Assembly (NCBI GenBank): GCA_902782625.1 | Contig: CACZNZ010000033.1 | Span: forward strand, 1 to 7,225 | Length of the DNA: 7,225 nucleotides | From: an uncultured Lachnospiraceae bacterium | GTDB lineage: Bacteria > Bacillota > Clostridia > Lachnospirales > Lachnospiraceae | Direction of reading: 5' to 3' | Shown: positions 1 through 6,669 of the stretch, one piece after another | How the letters are laid out: the number at the start of each line of letters is the position of its first letter | How positions within the stretch are numbered: position 1 is the stretch's first letter | Made by a program: the position numbers and the translations under genes | Notes under the pieces: generated by a model | Told to the model about the DNA's origin: nothing | Databases searched by the model: none | Seen by the model: the letters and a program-made list of their open reading frames with translations, nothing else

Positions 1-1418
1 AAAAAGATCAGTGTCCCTTCTTCCTTTGCGAGTGTTGCATAGTCAAGAACCTTATGCCCCTGTTTATGATCCCCTTCATGCCCGGTAATGACATGGAAAG
101 AAGATGCGTACTCCCGATGCGTTACCGGAATCCCGCAATAGGAAGGAACGGCATAAGCGGAAGATACTCCCGGAACCACTTCAAAATCAATTCCTGCCTG
201 ATAAAGCTCTTCGCCTTCTTCTCCGCCCCGTCCGAACACAAAGGGATCTCCACCTTTGAGACGCACCACGGTCTTTCCTTCCCGTGCCAGCATGATCAAA
301 AGTTCGTTGGTCTCATATTGCTTCAGATGATGATAAGAAGACCGCTTTCCTGCATAAATGAGTTCTGCATCCTCCCTGACTTCATTCAAAAGAGAATCTG
401 CTGCCAGACTGTCATAGATAACCACATCCGCTTCACGGATCAGGCGGTAAGCCTTTCTGGTGATCAGTTCGTCATCCCCAGGTCCGGCGCCGATCAGATA
501 CACTTTCCCTGGATTTACCATGTGCGCAGCCCTTTCTCCAAGCATCTTTGCTGTTTCCATCAATCCACGGTCATCGATTGTTTCTCTCACTGTTTCTTTC
601 CTCATCCGTCCGCCGTCTTTGGCAAACATGGCATGCATGACAAACTCGCCATCTTCTGCTCTGGCATACGCTGCTGCCGGGGCATTACATCCTCCCTGAA
701 TCACTTTAAGGAAGGTTCTCTCTGCTTCAAGAGCAGCTCCTGCTTCAGTACTGTGTATTTTCTGAAGCAGCGGATCCGTCTTTTCATCACCGATTCTGCT
801 TTCTATGGCGAGAATACCCTGTCCGGCCGCAGGAAGGAACCGGTCAGGATCCAGGTATTCGATACTGATCCCTTCTTCTTTTGCCAGTCCTGCCCGCTCT
901 ATGCCAGCAGCTGCCATGATGATACCGTCATACTGGCCTTCTTTTAGTTTGCGTAGTCTTGTATGTACATTTCCACGGAGCAGTCTGATCGTGACATAGG
1001 GATTGATATCCCGAATCATCAGTTCTCTTCGAAGAGAACTCGTCCCGACGATGCTTCCTTTCGGAAGATCCTCCAGTCTCGTTCCGCTTACAGAGACAAA
1101 AGTATCTCTCATATCTGCCCGCTCCAGGGCGGCGCCGATTCCCAGTCCCTCCGGGAATTCCATCGGCATGTCTTTCGCACTGTGGACCGCAATATCGATG
1201 CTTCCGTTTAAAAGCTCTTCTTCCAGCTCCGCCGTAAAGACTCCTTTGCCGCCAAAGGAGGTCAGAGAGCGGTCAAGAACCTGATCCCCCGTGGTATCGA
1301 TCTTAACAATCTCCACGGAAAGCTCCGGAAATTCCTGCATCAGCCGGTCCCGTACGATCATGGTCTGGGCCAGTGCCAGCGGGCTCTTTCTCGTTCCTAT
1401 TCTGATCAAGTTACTCAT
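1..1418 (-). CDS. hemC: HemC-CobA fusion: porphobilinogen deaminase + uroporphyrinogen-III C-methyltransferase (partial, runs off left edge)
   Basis: I translated the reverse strand line by line from ATG 1418-1416. It stays open for 472 codons to base 1 with no stop. Residues 1 to about 295 are hydroxymethylbilane synthase, which joins four porphobilinogens. Visible landmarks are KGVFTAELEEELL, AVHSAKDMP with the catalytic Asp at residue 83, GTSSLRRE, LRGNVHTRLRKL, LPAAGQGILAIE and QGGCNAP, whose Cys244 would carry the dipyrromethane cofactor. From residue 300 the same frame reads as SUMT/CobA, the SAM-dependent methylase making precorrin-2: VYLIGAGPGDDELIT, VVRLKGGDPFVFGRGGEE and VVPGVSSAYAVPSYCGIPVTHR. 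About 170 of the usual 250 or so CobA residues are present. The linker is only a few residues long. The start overlaps the cobJ stop by 8 bases (ATGAGTAA), with GGAGG 5 bases upstream inside cobJ, suggesting translational coupling. A HemD domain could follow beyond the edge, since CobA-HemD fusions are known in Firmicutes; this is not visible here. Confidence 0.93.
   Translation of the reverse strand, partial: MSNLIRIGTRKSPLALAQTMIVRDRLMQEFPELSVEIVKIDTTGDQVLDRSLTSFGGKGVFTAELEEELLNGSIDIAVHSAKDMPMEFPEGLGIGAALERADMRDTFVSVSGTRLEDLPKGSIVGTSSLRRELMIRDINPYVTIRLLRGNVHTRLRKLKEGQYDGIIMAAAGIERAGLAKEEGISIEYLDPDRFLPAAGQGILAIESRIGDEKTDPLLQKIHSTEAGAALEAERTFLKVIQGGCNAPAAAYARAEDGEFVMHAMFAKDGGRMRKETVRETIDDRGLMETAKMLGERAAHMVNPGKVYLIGAGPGDDELITRKAYRLIREADVVIYDSLAADSLLNEVREDAELIYAGKRSSYHHLKQYETNELLIMLAREGKTVVRLKGGDPFVFGRGGEEGEELYQAGIDFEVVPGVSSAYAVPSYCGIPVTHREYASSFHVITGHEGDHKQGHKVLDYATLAKEEGTLIF
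519..539 (-). promoter_or_regulatory. Possible internal start for a free-standing CobA inside the fusion
   Basis: An in-frame ATG at 521-519 (residue 300) sits exactly where CobA homology begins. It is preceded on the minus strand by GGAGAAAGG (539-531), which leaves 9 bases to the ATG. This is a weak but usable Shine-Dalgarno-like stretch. It could be a remnant of an ancestral separate cobA start, or could still yield some unfused CobA. No stop codon separates it from hemC, so the fused product is the default reading. Confidence 0.3.
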
Positions 1419-2169
1419 GAAGTCCTCCGAACCCGTATTTATCCTGATATCCTCTTGGCGTGATCATCTTGCCTTCTTTTACATAGGTATTCGAATTACC
1501 TATAATGACGATGGAGAACATATCGATCGGTGCGTCTTTTACCTTATCCAGTGTGGTAATGCAGGATGATTCCTCTGCTCTGCCCGCATGACGGACAATA
1601 CCGACAGGTGTTTTTGGATCACGGTATTTCATCAGAATATCCGCTGCTTTTTCAACATAATCCGCTCTCTTTTTACTTTTCGGATTATACAGACAAACAA
1701 TCATGTCTCCCTGTCCTGCACAGTCGATTCTTTTCATGATCAGGTTGTACGGTGTCATAAGATCCGAAAGACTGATCACGGCAAAATCATGCATCAACGG
1801 TGCTCCAAGGACCGATGCAGCCATACTTGCCGCTGTAACTCCCGGCACCGTCTCGATCTCTACGTCACTCTTTTTTTCCATGGCGATCTCATGAAGGATA
1901 CCTGCCATGCCATAGATTCCACTGTCCCCGGAACTGATCATCGCGATAGTTTTCCCCTCTGCGGCAAGATCCAGTGCCATGGCACAACGGTCTATTTCCT
2001 TAGTCATCGGTGTAGAAAGGTATTCTTTATCCGGAAAATACGGTTTCATCATGTCGACATAAGTCGTATATCCGGTGACAATATCTGCATTTTTTATTGC
2101 CTCAATGGCTTTTACAGTCATATGTTCATACCCGCCGGGTCCAAAACCGACTGCATACAATTTACCCAT
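1411..2169 (-). CDS. cobJ: Cobalt-precorrin-3B C17-methyltransferase (CobJ/CbiH)
   Basis: This 252-residue, SAM-dependent tetrapyrrole methylase belongs to the CobJ/CbiH family. It methylates C17 and drives the ring contraction step of the corrin pathway in the cytoplasm. The N-terminal glycine-rich loop is VGFGPGGYEHMT (residues 7-18). The second family motif is SSGDSGIYGMAG (79-90). A CbiH-like stretch VPGVTAASMAA followed by APLMHDFAVISLSDLMTP spans 108-140, YNPKSKKR is at 161-168, and the ending MITPRGY is typical. Length matches stand-alone CbiH; there is no fused CbiG or other domain. The ATG at 2169 has AAGGAG 5 bases upstream. The gene lies 30 bases after hemA and overlaps hemC by 8 bases. 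With CbiG present and no CobG in view, the cobalt-containing (anaerobic) substrate is the likely one; that is inference from context. Confidence 0.95.
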   Translation of the reverse strand: MGKLYAVGFGPGGYEHMTVKAIEAIKNADIVTGYTTYVDMMKPYFPDKEYLSTPMTKEIDRCAMALDLAAEGKTIAMISSGDSGIYGMAGILHEIAMEKKSDVEIETVPGVTAASMAASVLGAPLMHDFAVISLSDLMTPYNLIMKRIDCAGQGDMIVCLYNPKSKKRADYVEKAADILMKYRDPKTPVGIVRHAGRAEESSCITTLDKVKDAPIDMFSIVIIGNSNTYVKEGKMITPRGYQDKYGFGGLHE

Positions 2170-2199
2170 AGTAACTCCTTTTGTATTGATGTTTTATAT

Positions 2200-3375
2200 T
2201 TAATGATTCAGACACCTGAAAAATGTCTCAAGATCCTCCGGCGAATTATTCTCCCGCACCCAGTAGAACAGATGGTCAAACGCCTTCTCCACGCCTTTAT
2301 GCTCCGCCACATCGATAAAATTTGTCTTGGCAGTATGCATGATACCCAGAGATTTCTGGAAGACCATCCACTGTTCAAACTGCAGGGTGTATTCATCGAG
2401 CATATTGGAAGCGACTTTCGCTTCATGCAGCTTTTTCTCATTATTTTCTTTGGAGATTCTGGTGAAATCATCGATATTATAGTAAGCAGTATAGTCCCAG
2501 AATCTTACCCTGCTGTCGATATCCACCGGAACAGCAAGATCCACAAACACTCTGGGTTTCTTTTTCGTGATTGCAGCCTTAAGGCCGGGTTCTGTCAATG
2601 TATAATGCGGACTTGAGGTTGCCGAGATGATAACATCCATGTCCCCTGCATACTGATATCTTTCATCGTAATCTATTTCCGTGAACTCGCTTTTAAAATG
2701 TTTCGTGGAAACAACCTTGTTCTTCCTCACGGTCGTATAGATATTCACGTCTTTGTAGGACTGCAGATTCATAAGGACGGTGCCTCCGATCTTTCCGCTG
2801 GCACCGATGATCATGCAGTTTTTCCCTTTTAGTGTTCCAAGCTCTTCCTCTGCAACTTTGATCGCAAGAGTTGCTGTCGATACAGAAGTCCTGGAGAGAT
2901 CCGTGTCTGTTTTGATCTTCTTGGCTGCCGTAACCGCATTTCTGAAAAATGTGTTCAGATAGACGCCTGTCGTTCCCAGCTCGCGCGCCATCTTATGGGC
3001 ATCTTTTACCTGCCCCAGAATCTGGTCTTCGCCAATCACCATAGAATCAAGACCACTCGCCACGTAAAACAGATGGTCGATCGCCCGCTTTCCGTGATAG
3101 AAGAGGAGATAATCTCCAAGATTATCATCTTGCGCACCGGCTTCCTCCATAAGCACATCTTCCATGAGATTGAACACGTAGGATGTGCTTGCGCAATCGG
3201 CATAGACATACATTTCCATACGATTGCATGTGGAAAGCACCACGCACTCTGACACCTCAAGATAGGAGACCATTTTCTCCATCATCGCCTCTTGCTGCTC
3301 CTGAGTAAATGCAAATTTCTCCCGGATAGAGATCGGAGTCTTTTTATGACTGACGCTGATGATCTGTATTCCCAT
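2200..3375 (-). CDS. hemA: Glutamyl-tRNA reductase (HemA)
   Basis: HemA reduces glutamyl-tRNA(Glu) to glutamate-1-semialdehyde with NADPH, the first committed step of C5-pathway tetrapyrrole synthesis. The 391-residue product shows the N-terminal catalytic domain with STCNRMEMY, whose Cys50 is the thioester nucleophile. The substrate-domain signature GLDSMVIGEDQILGQV is at 108-123. The NADPH-binding domain starts near 183, then IISATSSPH (249-257) and VFVDLAVPVDID (277-288). Two things are unusual. The glycine loop reads GASGKIGG (191-198) rather than the common GAGxMG. The C-terminal dimerisation region (about 310-391) is short and lacks the usual conserved end. The start at 3375 has GGGGAT upstream at 10-base spacing, a weaker site than those of its neighbours. 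The gene lies 23 bases after cobM. No precorrin-2 dehydrogenase domain is fused to it, unlike HemA of some clostridia. Confidence 0.95.
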   Translation of the reverse strand: MGIQIISVSHKKTPISIREKFAFTQEQQEAMMEKMVSYLEVSECVVLSTCNRMEMYVYADCASTSYVFNLMEDVLMEEAGAQDDNLGDYLLFYHGKRAIDHLFYVASGLDSMVIGEDQILGQVKDAHKMARELGTTGVYLNTFFRNAVTAAKKIKTDTDLSRTSVSTATLAIKVAEEELGTLKGKNCMIIGASGKIGGTVLMNLQSYKDVNIYTTVRKNKVVSTKHFKSEFTEIDYDERYQYAGDMDVIISATSSPHYTLTEPGLKAAITKKKPRVFVDLAVPVDIDSRVRFWDYTAYYNIDDFTRISKENNEKKLHEAKVASNMLDEYTLQFEQWMVFQKSLGIMHTAKTNFIDVAEHKGVEKAFDHLFYWVRENNSPEDLETFFRCLNH

Positions 3376-3398
3376 GTTATTTCATCCCCAATCTGTCT

Positions 3399-4151
3399 TT
3401 ACTCTTTCGCCTGACGGAACTCGTGGCTGAATGTCTTATCATAGAGTTTGGAAAGCTCGTATTCATCTCCAAGGAAGTCTCCGACAACCGTCAATGCCGT
3501 TTTCGTGATGCCTGCCTCCCGAACTTTCTGTGCAATATTGGTCAGATTACCGATAACGATCTTCTGATCCTCCCAGGATGCCTTATAGACCACAGCTACC
3601 GGCGTATCTTCCCTGTACTCTTCTCTGAGTGTCTCGGAAAGCTCTTCGATCATACCTACCGAGAGGAAAATGATCATGGTAGAATTGTGCTTTGCCAGAT
3701 CTTTCAGCTTCTCTTTCGGAGGCATCGGGGTACGTCCTTCCATCCTGGTAAGGATGACAGTCTGAGACACCCCCGGAAGTGTATATTCTTTCTGAAGTGC
3801 AGCAGCAACTGCCAGGAAGGAACTTACGCCGGGAACCACTTCATGACTGATGCCAAGGCGGTTAAGTTCATCGATCTGCTCTCTGTGCGCACCAAAGATA
3901 GCCGGATCCCCTGTGTGAACTCTGGCAACTTCAAGGCCTTTTTCATCGGCTTCTTTCATTACCTGGATCACTTCTTCCAAAGTCATTGTCGCACTGTTGT
4001 AGATCACTGCGCCCTCTTTGGCTCCTGAGAGCACCTGCTTGTTTACCAGTGATCCTGCATAAATGATGACATCTGCCTCATCAATAAGTCTTTTTCCTTT
4101 TAATGTCAGTAATTCCGGATCTCCGGGGCCTGCTCCGATAAAATGTACCAT
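3399..4151 (-). CDS. cobM: Cobalt-precorrin-4 C11-methyltransferase (CobM/CbiF)
   Basis: This 250-residue tetrapyrrole methylase transfers a methyl group from SAM to C11 of (cobalt-)precorrin-4. It opens with MVHFIGAGPGDPELLTLKG, the first SAM-binding signature. RVHTGDPAIFGA (77-88) is the second, followed by VVPGVSSFLAVAAAL (105-119). The segment YTLPGVSQTVILTR (123-136) separates CobM/CbiF from CobA, CobI and CobJ. The ATG at 4151 is well supported by AAGGAGG 6 bases upstream. It lies 19 bases downstream of hemL, so the two are almost certainly co-transcribed. It is one of three paralogous methylases in this operon, with CobJ and the CobA half of the fusion. Full length, no damage seen. Confidence 0.96.
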   Translation of the reverse strand: MVHFIGAGPGDPELLTLKGKRLIDEADVIIYAGSLVNKQVLSGAKEGAVIYNSATMTLEEVIQVMKEADEKGLEVARVHTGDPAIFGAHREQIDELNRLGISHEVVPGVSSFLAVAAALQKEYTLPGVSQTVILTRMEGRTPMPPKEKLKDLAKHNSTMIIFLSVGMIEELSETLREEYREDTPVAVVYKASWEDQKIVIGNLTNIAQKVREAGITKTALTVVGDFLGDEYELSKLYDKTFSHEFRQAKE

Positions 4152-4170
4152 GATTTTCCTCCTTATATTC

Positions 4171-5445
4171 TTATTGGTTTAAGATAACATTTATTGTCGT
4201 GTCAATATCTTCTTCTGTATGCGCATTTGATACAAACATTGCTTCAAACTGAGAAGGCGCCACATAGATTCCGCTCTCGAGCATCCTGTTGAAATACTTC
4301 GCATAAGCATCTGTATCTGACGAAACTGCTCCCGCGTAATCATGCACGTCCTGTCCTGTAAAGAAAGCACTCAGTAAAGAACCAATCTGATTCACATGAA
4401 GCGGTGTTCCTGTCTTTTTCGCATATTCCCTGAAGGCTGCCGCCAGTCTCTTTGCTCTTTCTTCTATACGGGTATAGATACCGGGATCGCTCTGAAGAAG
4501 TTCGATTGTCCGGATACCTGCTGAGGTTGCCACCGGATTGCCGGAAAGGGTTCCTGCCTGGTAAACTTTCCCGACAGGGGCAACTTTCTCCATGATATCC
4601 CTGCGTCCGCCGTAGACTGCCATAGGCATTCCGCCGCCCACGATTTTACCGAGTGTCGTCAGATCCGGCTTGATTCCGAACCATTCCTGCGCTCCGCCTA
4701 ATCCCAGACGGAAGCCTGTGATTACCTCATCAAATATCAGCAATGCGCCATTGTCACTGGTAATATCCCGAAGGAACGTAAGAAAACCGTCCTGTGGAAG
4801 GACCACGCCCATATTGGCGGCAACAGGTTCTACGATTATGGCCGCAATCTCATCTTTGTTATTTTCAAATAATTCCCTTACCGAATCTTCATCATTAAAC
4901 AACGCAACCAGGGTCTGCTGTGCATAAGATGCCGGCACTCCGCCGCTGTCGGGTACGGACTGTGTCAGTGCAGCTGATCCCGCCTGCACAAGAAGTCCGT
5001 CCGAGTGTCCGTGATAGCAGCCTTTGAATTTGATGATCTTATCCCTTCCGGTATAACCTCTGGCCGCCCGGATTGCACTCATGGTAGCTTCCGTTCCTGA
5101 ATTCACCATTCTGACCATCTCCATGGAAGGAATACATTCACGGATCAACGCTGCCAGCTGATTCTCTTTTCCGGTGGGGGCGCCAAATGTCAGCCCGTCA
5201 TAGCATGCCTTTACTACCGCTTCAATGACTTCCGGATGGGCATGACCCAGGATTCCGGGTCCCCACGAGCATACATAGTCTATATATCCGTTTCCGTCAA
5301 CATCATAGATTCTGTCTCCTTTTCCATGATCGATAAAAAGCGGATTTCTTCCAACTGAGCCAAATGCACGAACCGGGGAATTCACTCCGCCTGGCATCAG
5401 ATCTTTCGCAACTTTGTACAATTCGTCTGATTTTCTTGTATTCAT
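4171..5445 (-). CDS. hemL: Glutamate-1-semialdehyde 2,1-aminomutase (HemL)
   Basis: HemL is a PLP-dependent class III aminotransferase that converts glutamate-1-semialdehyde to 5-aminolevulinate. At 424 residues it matches the usual family length. Visible motifs are PGGVNSPVRAF (18-28), the cofactor phosphate loop NSGTEATMSAIRAARG (115-130), YHGHSDG (144-150), IFDEVITGFR (237-246) with the PLP-ring Asp, and TLGKIVGGGMP (264-274), whose Lys267 forms the Schiff base. GTLSGNP (298-304) is also typical. The ATG at 5445 has AGGAGG 4 bases upstream. It is the first gene of the leftward operon and would supply precursor for the downstream genes. Class III aminotransferases such as BioA look similar, but the start and the lysine region fit HemL specifically. 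Confidence 0.97.
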   Translation of the reverse strand: MNTRKSDELYKVAKDLMPGGVNSPVRAFGSVGRNPLFIDHGKGDRIYDVDGNGYIDYVCSWGPGILGHAHPEVIEAVVKACYDGLTFGAPTGKENQLAALIRECIPSMEMVRMVNSGTEATMSAIRAARGYTGRDKIIKFKGCYHGHSDGLLVQAGSAALTQSVPDSGGVPASYAQQTLVALFNDEDSVRELFENNKDEIAAIIVEPVAANMGVVLPQDGFLTFLRDITSDNGALLIFDEVITGFRLGLGGAQEWFGIKPDLTTLGKIVGGGMPMAVYGGRRDIMEKVAPVGKVYQAGTLSGNPVATSAGIRTIELLQSDPGIYTRIEERAKRLAAAFREYAKKTGTPLHVNQIGSLLSAFFTGQDVHDYAGAVSSDTDAYAKYFNRMLESGIYVAPSQFEAMFVSNAHTEEDIDTTINVILNQ

Positions 5446-5461
5446 ATTGCCTCCTGAAACA

Positions 5462-5485
5462 TTGTTAAATTATGTTATATAACAA
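5462..5485. promoter_or_regulatory. Candidate operator: TTGTTA...TAACAA with a 12-base inner palindrome
   Basis: Bases 5473-5484 read TGTTATATAACA, a perfect palindrome. The flanking TTGTTA (5462-5467) and TAACAA (5480-5485) form a wider inverted pair. The site lies in the predicted hemL leader, about 25-45 bases past the likely start of transcription. The half-sites resemble Rex-type TTGTTAA sequence, but the wide pair is too long and the inner palindrome too compact for a standard Rex operator. No regulator is assigned. Confidence 0.3.
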
Positions 5486-5509
5486 GTTTTTGTTCTTAAT
5501 TTCACACCT

Positions 5510-5526
5510 CGTGCTATTATAGCACG
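5510..5526. promoter_or_regulatory. Perfect 17-base palindrome overlapping the hemL -10 box
   Basis: CGTGCTAT-T-ATAGCACG is a perfect inverted repeat with 8-base arms and a single central base. On the minus strand its centre contains the hemL operon -10 hexamer TATAAT. A protein bound here would block RNA polymerase, so it is a candidate operator. It also lies about 50 bases upstream of the likely cbiG promoter. There is no T-run after it in either direction to suggest a terminator. The regulator is unknown. Confidence 0.45.
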
Positions 5527-5544
5527 AAACATTTCTTTTCTAAA
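5516..5544 (-). promoter_or_regulatory. Sigma-A type promoter of the hemL-cobM-hemA-cobJ-hemC/cobA operon
   Basis: On the minus strand, TTTAGA (5544-5539, 4 of 6 matches to TTGACA) is followed by a 17-base spacer and a consensus TATAAT (5521-5516). Transcription would start near 5509, giving a leader of about 64 bases before the hemL ATG. That leader is too short for a cobalamin riboswitch. The upstream flank is AT-rich. Confidence 0.6.
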
Positions 5545-5551
5545 GAGATAT

Positions 5552-5589
5552 TTGTGTGTTTTATCTTTTTAAATGGTGTAATTTATGAT
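5552..5589 (+). promoter_or_regulatory. Candidate promoter of cbiG
   Basis: Two -10-like elements precede cbiG. TGTAAT (5577-5582) is preceded by TGG, making an extended -10, with a poor TTGTGT (5552-5557) at a long 19-base spacing. TATGAT (5584-5589) has no good -35. Either would give a leader of about 30 bases. The cbiG ribosome binding site AGGGGG (5610-5615) sits 8 bases before the ATG. The choice between the two elements is uncertain. Confidence 0.35.
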
Positions 5590-5623
5590 AGGATAATGCA
5601 AGAAATAATAGGGGGAAAAGATA

Positions 5624-6667
5624 ATGGAGACTCTTCATACGGAAACAATTGCATACTTCTATCTGACAGATGAAGGGGCTGACCTGGTGGAGAAATTATG
5701 TGCCGCTTACCCGGGAGCCTGTTATGGCAAAGATCACTTTAAAGACAACTTAAAGAAAGCCTTCTTGCAGTATGATAATCTCGTATGCGTGATGGCAACG
5801 GGTATCGTCGTCCGTATTCTGGCTCCACTTCTTGTCCACAAGACAAGTGATCCTGCTGTTGTTGTCATGGACCAGAATGGTCAGTTTGCCATCAGTCTTC
5901 TTTCCGGTCATCTTGGAGGGGCTAATGACCTTGCCAGAAAAATGGCTGCAGTAAGCAAAGGAGTGCCTGTGATAACGACAGCCACCGATGTTGCCGGGAA
6001 ACTTTCTTTTGACGTCTTTGCTAAAAGCAATAATCTGGCTATAGAAAATATCGGTATCTTAAAAAAGGTCAGCGGTGCCATTCTTTCCGATCAGAAAGTT
6101 CTTGTTGTCACCGACAAAGACTACCCTTCCCTGCAGAATGAAAAATCTTATTTAAATATCATTAGTACCGATCGGTTTTCCACAAAAAAATATCACGATG
6201 ATGGGACTGCCATCGTCGTGATTGATGAAAAATATACGGTTCATGATGCGGATGAAACCCGCCCTGTACTCTATCTGCGTCCCAGAACCATCTGTGCGGG
6301 AATCGGATGCAAACGGGGCATGGATGGAGCATCGATTGAAAAAGCACTGCTTGCCACGCTTGCAAGACTCGGAATCTCGCCATATGCTTTGCGCTGTCTT
6401 GCTACCATCCCGTTAAAGGCGGACGAACCAGGCATCATCGAGACTGCAGACAAAAGAAAGGTGCCACTTGTGGTGATCGATACCAAGGAGATTGAAGAAC
6501 TCGATCTGTCCTCTCTTAAGATCAACACTTCGAACTTTGTTGCCGCACAGACCGGTGTGCTGTCTGTATCCACCGCGAGTGCCTATCTCGCCAGCGGCAG
6601 AGGTGAGATCCTTGTGGATAAAGACAAATACAAAGGAATCACCATTGCCATCGCCAAGTGCCCGTAA
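5624..6667 (+). CDS. cbiG: Cobalt-precorrin-5A hydrolase (CbiG)
   Basis: CbiG opens the delta-lactone ring of cobalt-precorrin-5A and releases acetaldehyde, a step specific to the anaerobic cobalamin pathway. The 347-residue product has the family hallmark in its N-terminal domain: VCVMATGIVVRILAPLL (54-70), then DPAVVVMDQNGQFAISLLSG (76-95) and HLGGAND. VITTATDVAGKLSFD (116-130) opens the central part. The C-terminal domain begins near LRPRTICAGIGCKRG (218-232). The two halves are joined by a variable linker (about 175-215). The ATG at 5624 has AGGGGG 8 bases upstream. It diverges from the hemL operon and converges with hisA, with 2 bases between stop codons. It is a stand-alone protein, not fused to CbiH, and it is the strongest sign that the corrin pathway here is the cobalt-early one. 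Confidence 0.96.
   Translation: METLHTETIAYFYLTDEGADLVEKLCAAYPGACYGKDHFKDNLKKAFLQYDNLVCVMATGIVVRILAPLLVHKTSDPAVVVMDQNGQFAISLLSGHLGGANDLARKMAAVSKGVPVITTATDVAGKLSFDVFAKSNNLAIENIGILKKVSGAILSDQKVLVVTDKDYPSLQNEKSYLNIISTDRFSTKKYHDDGTAIVVIDEKYTVHDADETRPVLYLRPRTICAGIGCKRGMDGASIEKALLATLARLGISPYALRCLATIPLKADEPGIIETADKRKVPLVVIDTKEIEELDLSSLKINTSNFVAAQTGVLSVSTASAYLASGRGEILVDKDKYKGITIAIAKCP
6184..6222 (-). terminator. Rho-independent terminator-like hairpin for leftward (hisA) transcripts, inside cbiG
   Basis: Bases 6192-6204 and 6210-6222 pair as a 13-base stem with one mismatched position and a 5-base loop (6205-6209). Read on the minus strand, the stem is followed by one A and then seven T (6190-6184), the classic terminator form. 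The plus strand has no T-run after it. It lies about 450 bases downstream of the hisA stop, in the part of cbiG that encodes the variable inter-domain linker. The mismatched pair is a G-U wobble on the plus strand and an A-C mismatch on the minus strand, which slightly weakens the minus-strand stem. Confidence 0.55.
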
Positions 6668-6669
6668 CT

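Noticed and set aside
1..521. CobA half as a separate gene with its own start
   Set aside because: There is no stop codon between the HemC part and the CobA part in the same frame. The internal ATG is kept only as a possible secondary start.
54..947. Long plus-strand open frame (297 codons) opposite hemC-cobA
   Set aside because: It is antisense to a well-supported fusion with catalytic motifs. Its translation is rich in Cys, His, Phe and Ser, has no recognisable domain, and no ribosome binding site stands out.
1588..2616. Long plus-strand open frame (342 codons) across the cobJ/hemA boundary
   Set aside because: It lies antisense to two clear genes and the gap between them. The His/Cys/Ile-rich composition and lack of motifs mark it as a shadow frame.
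3423..4028. Plus-strand open frame (201 codons) opposite cobM
   Set aside because: It mirrors the coding frame of an intact methylase and shows no family features.
1411..4151. cobA-, cobM- and cobJ-encoded methylases as recent tandem duplicates
   Set aside because: They share only the family signatures and have diverged into distinct, conserved specificities, so they are ancient paralogues.
5510..5526. The 17-base palindrome as an intrinsic terminator
   Set aside because: It has no T-run immediately after it on either strand, has a single-base loop as RNA, and coincides with a promoter -10 box.
6271..6573. Minus-strand open frame (100 codons) inside cbiG
   Set aside because: It overlaps the conserved CbiG C-terminal domain, has no ribosome binding site and no motif.
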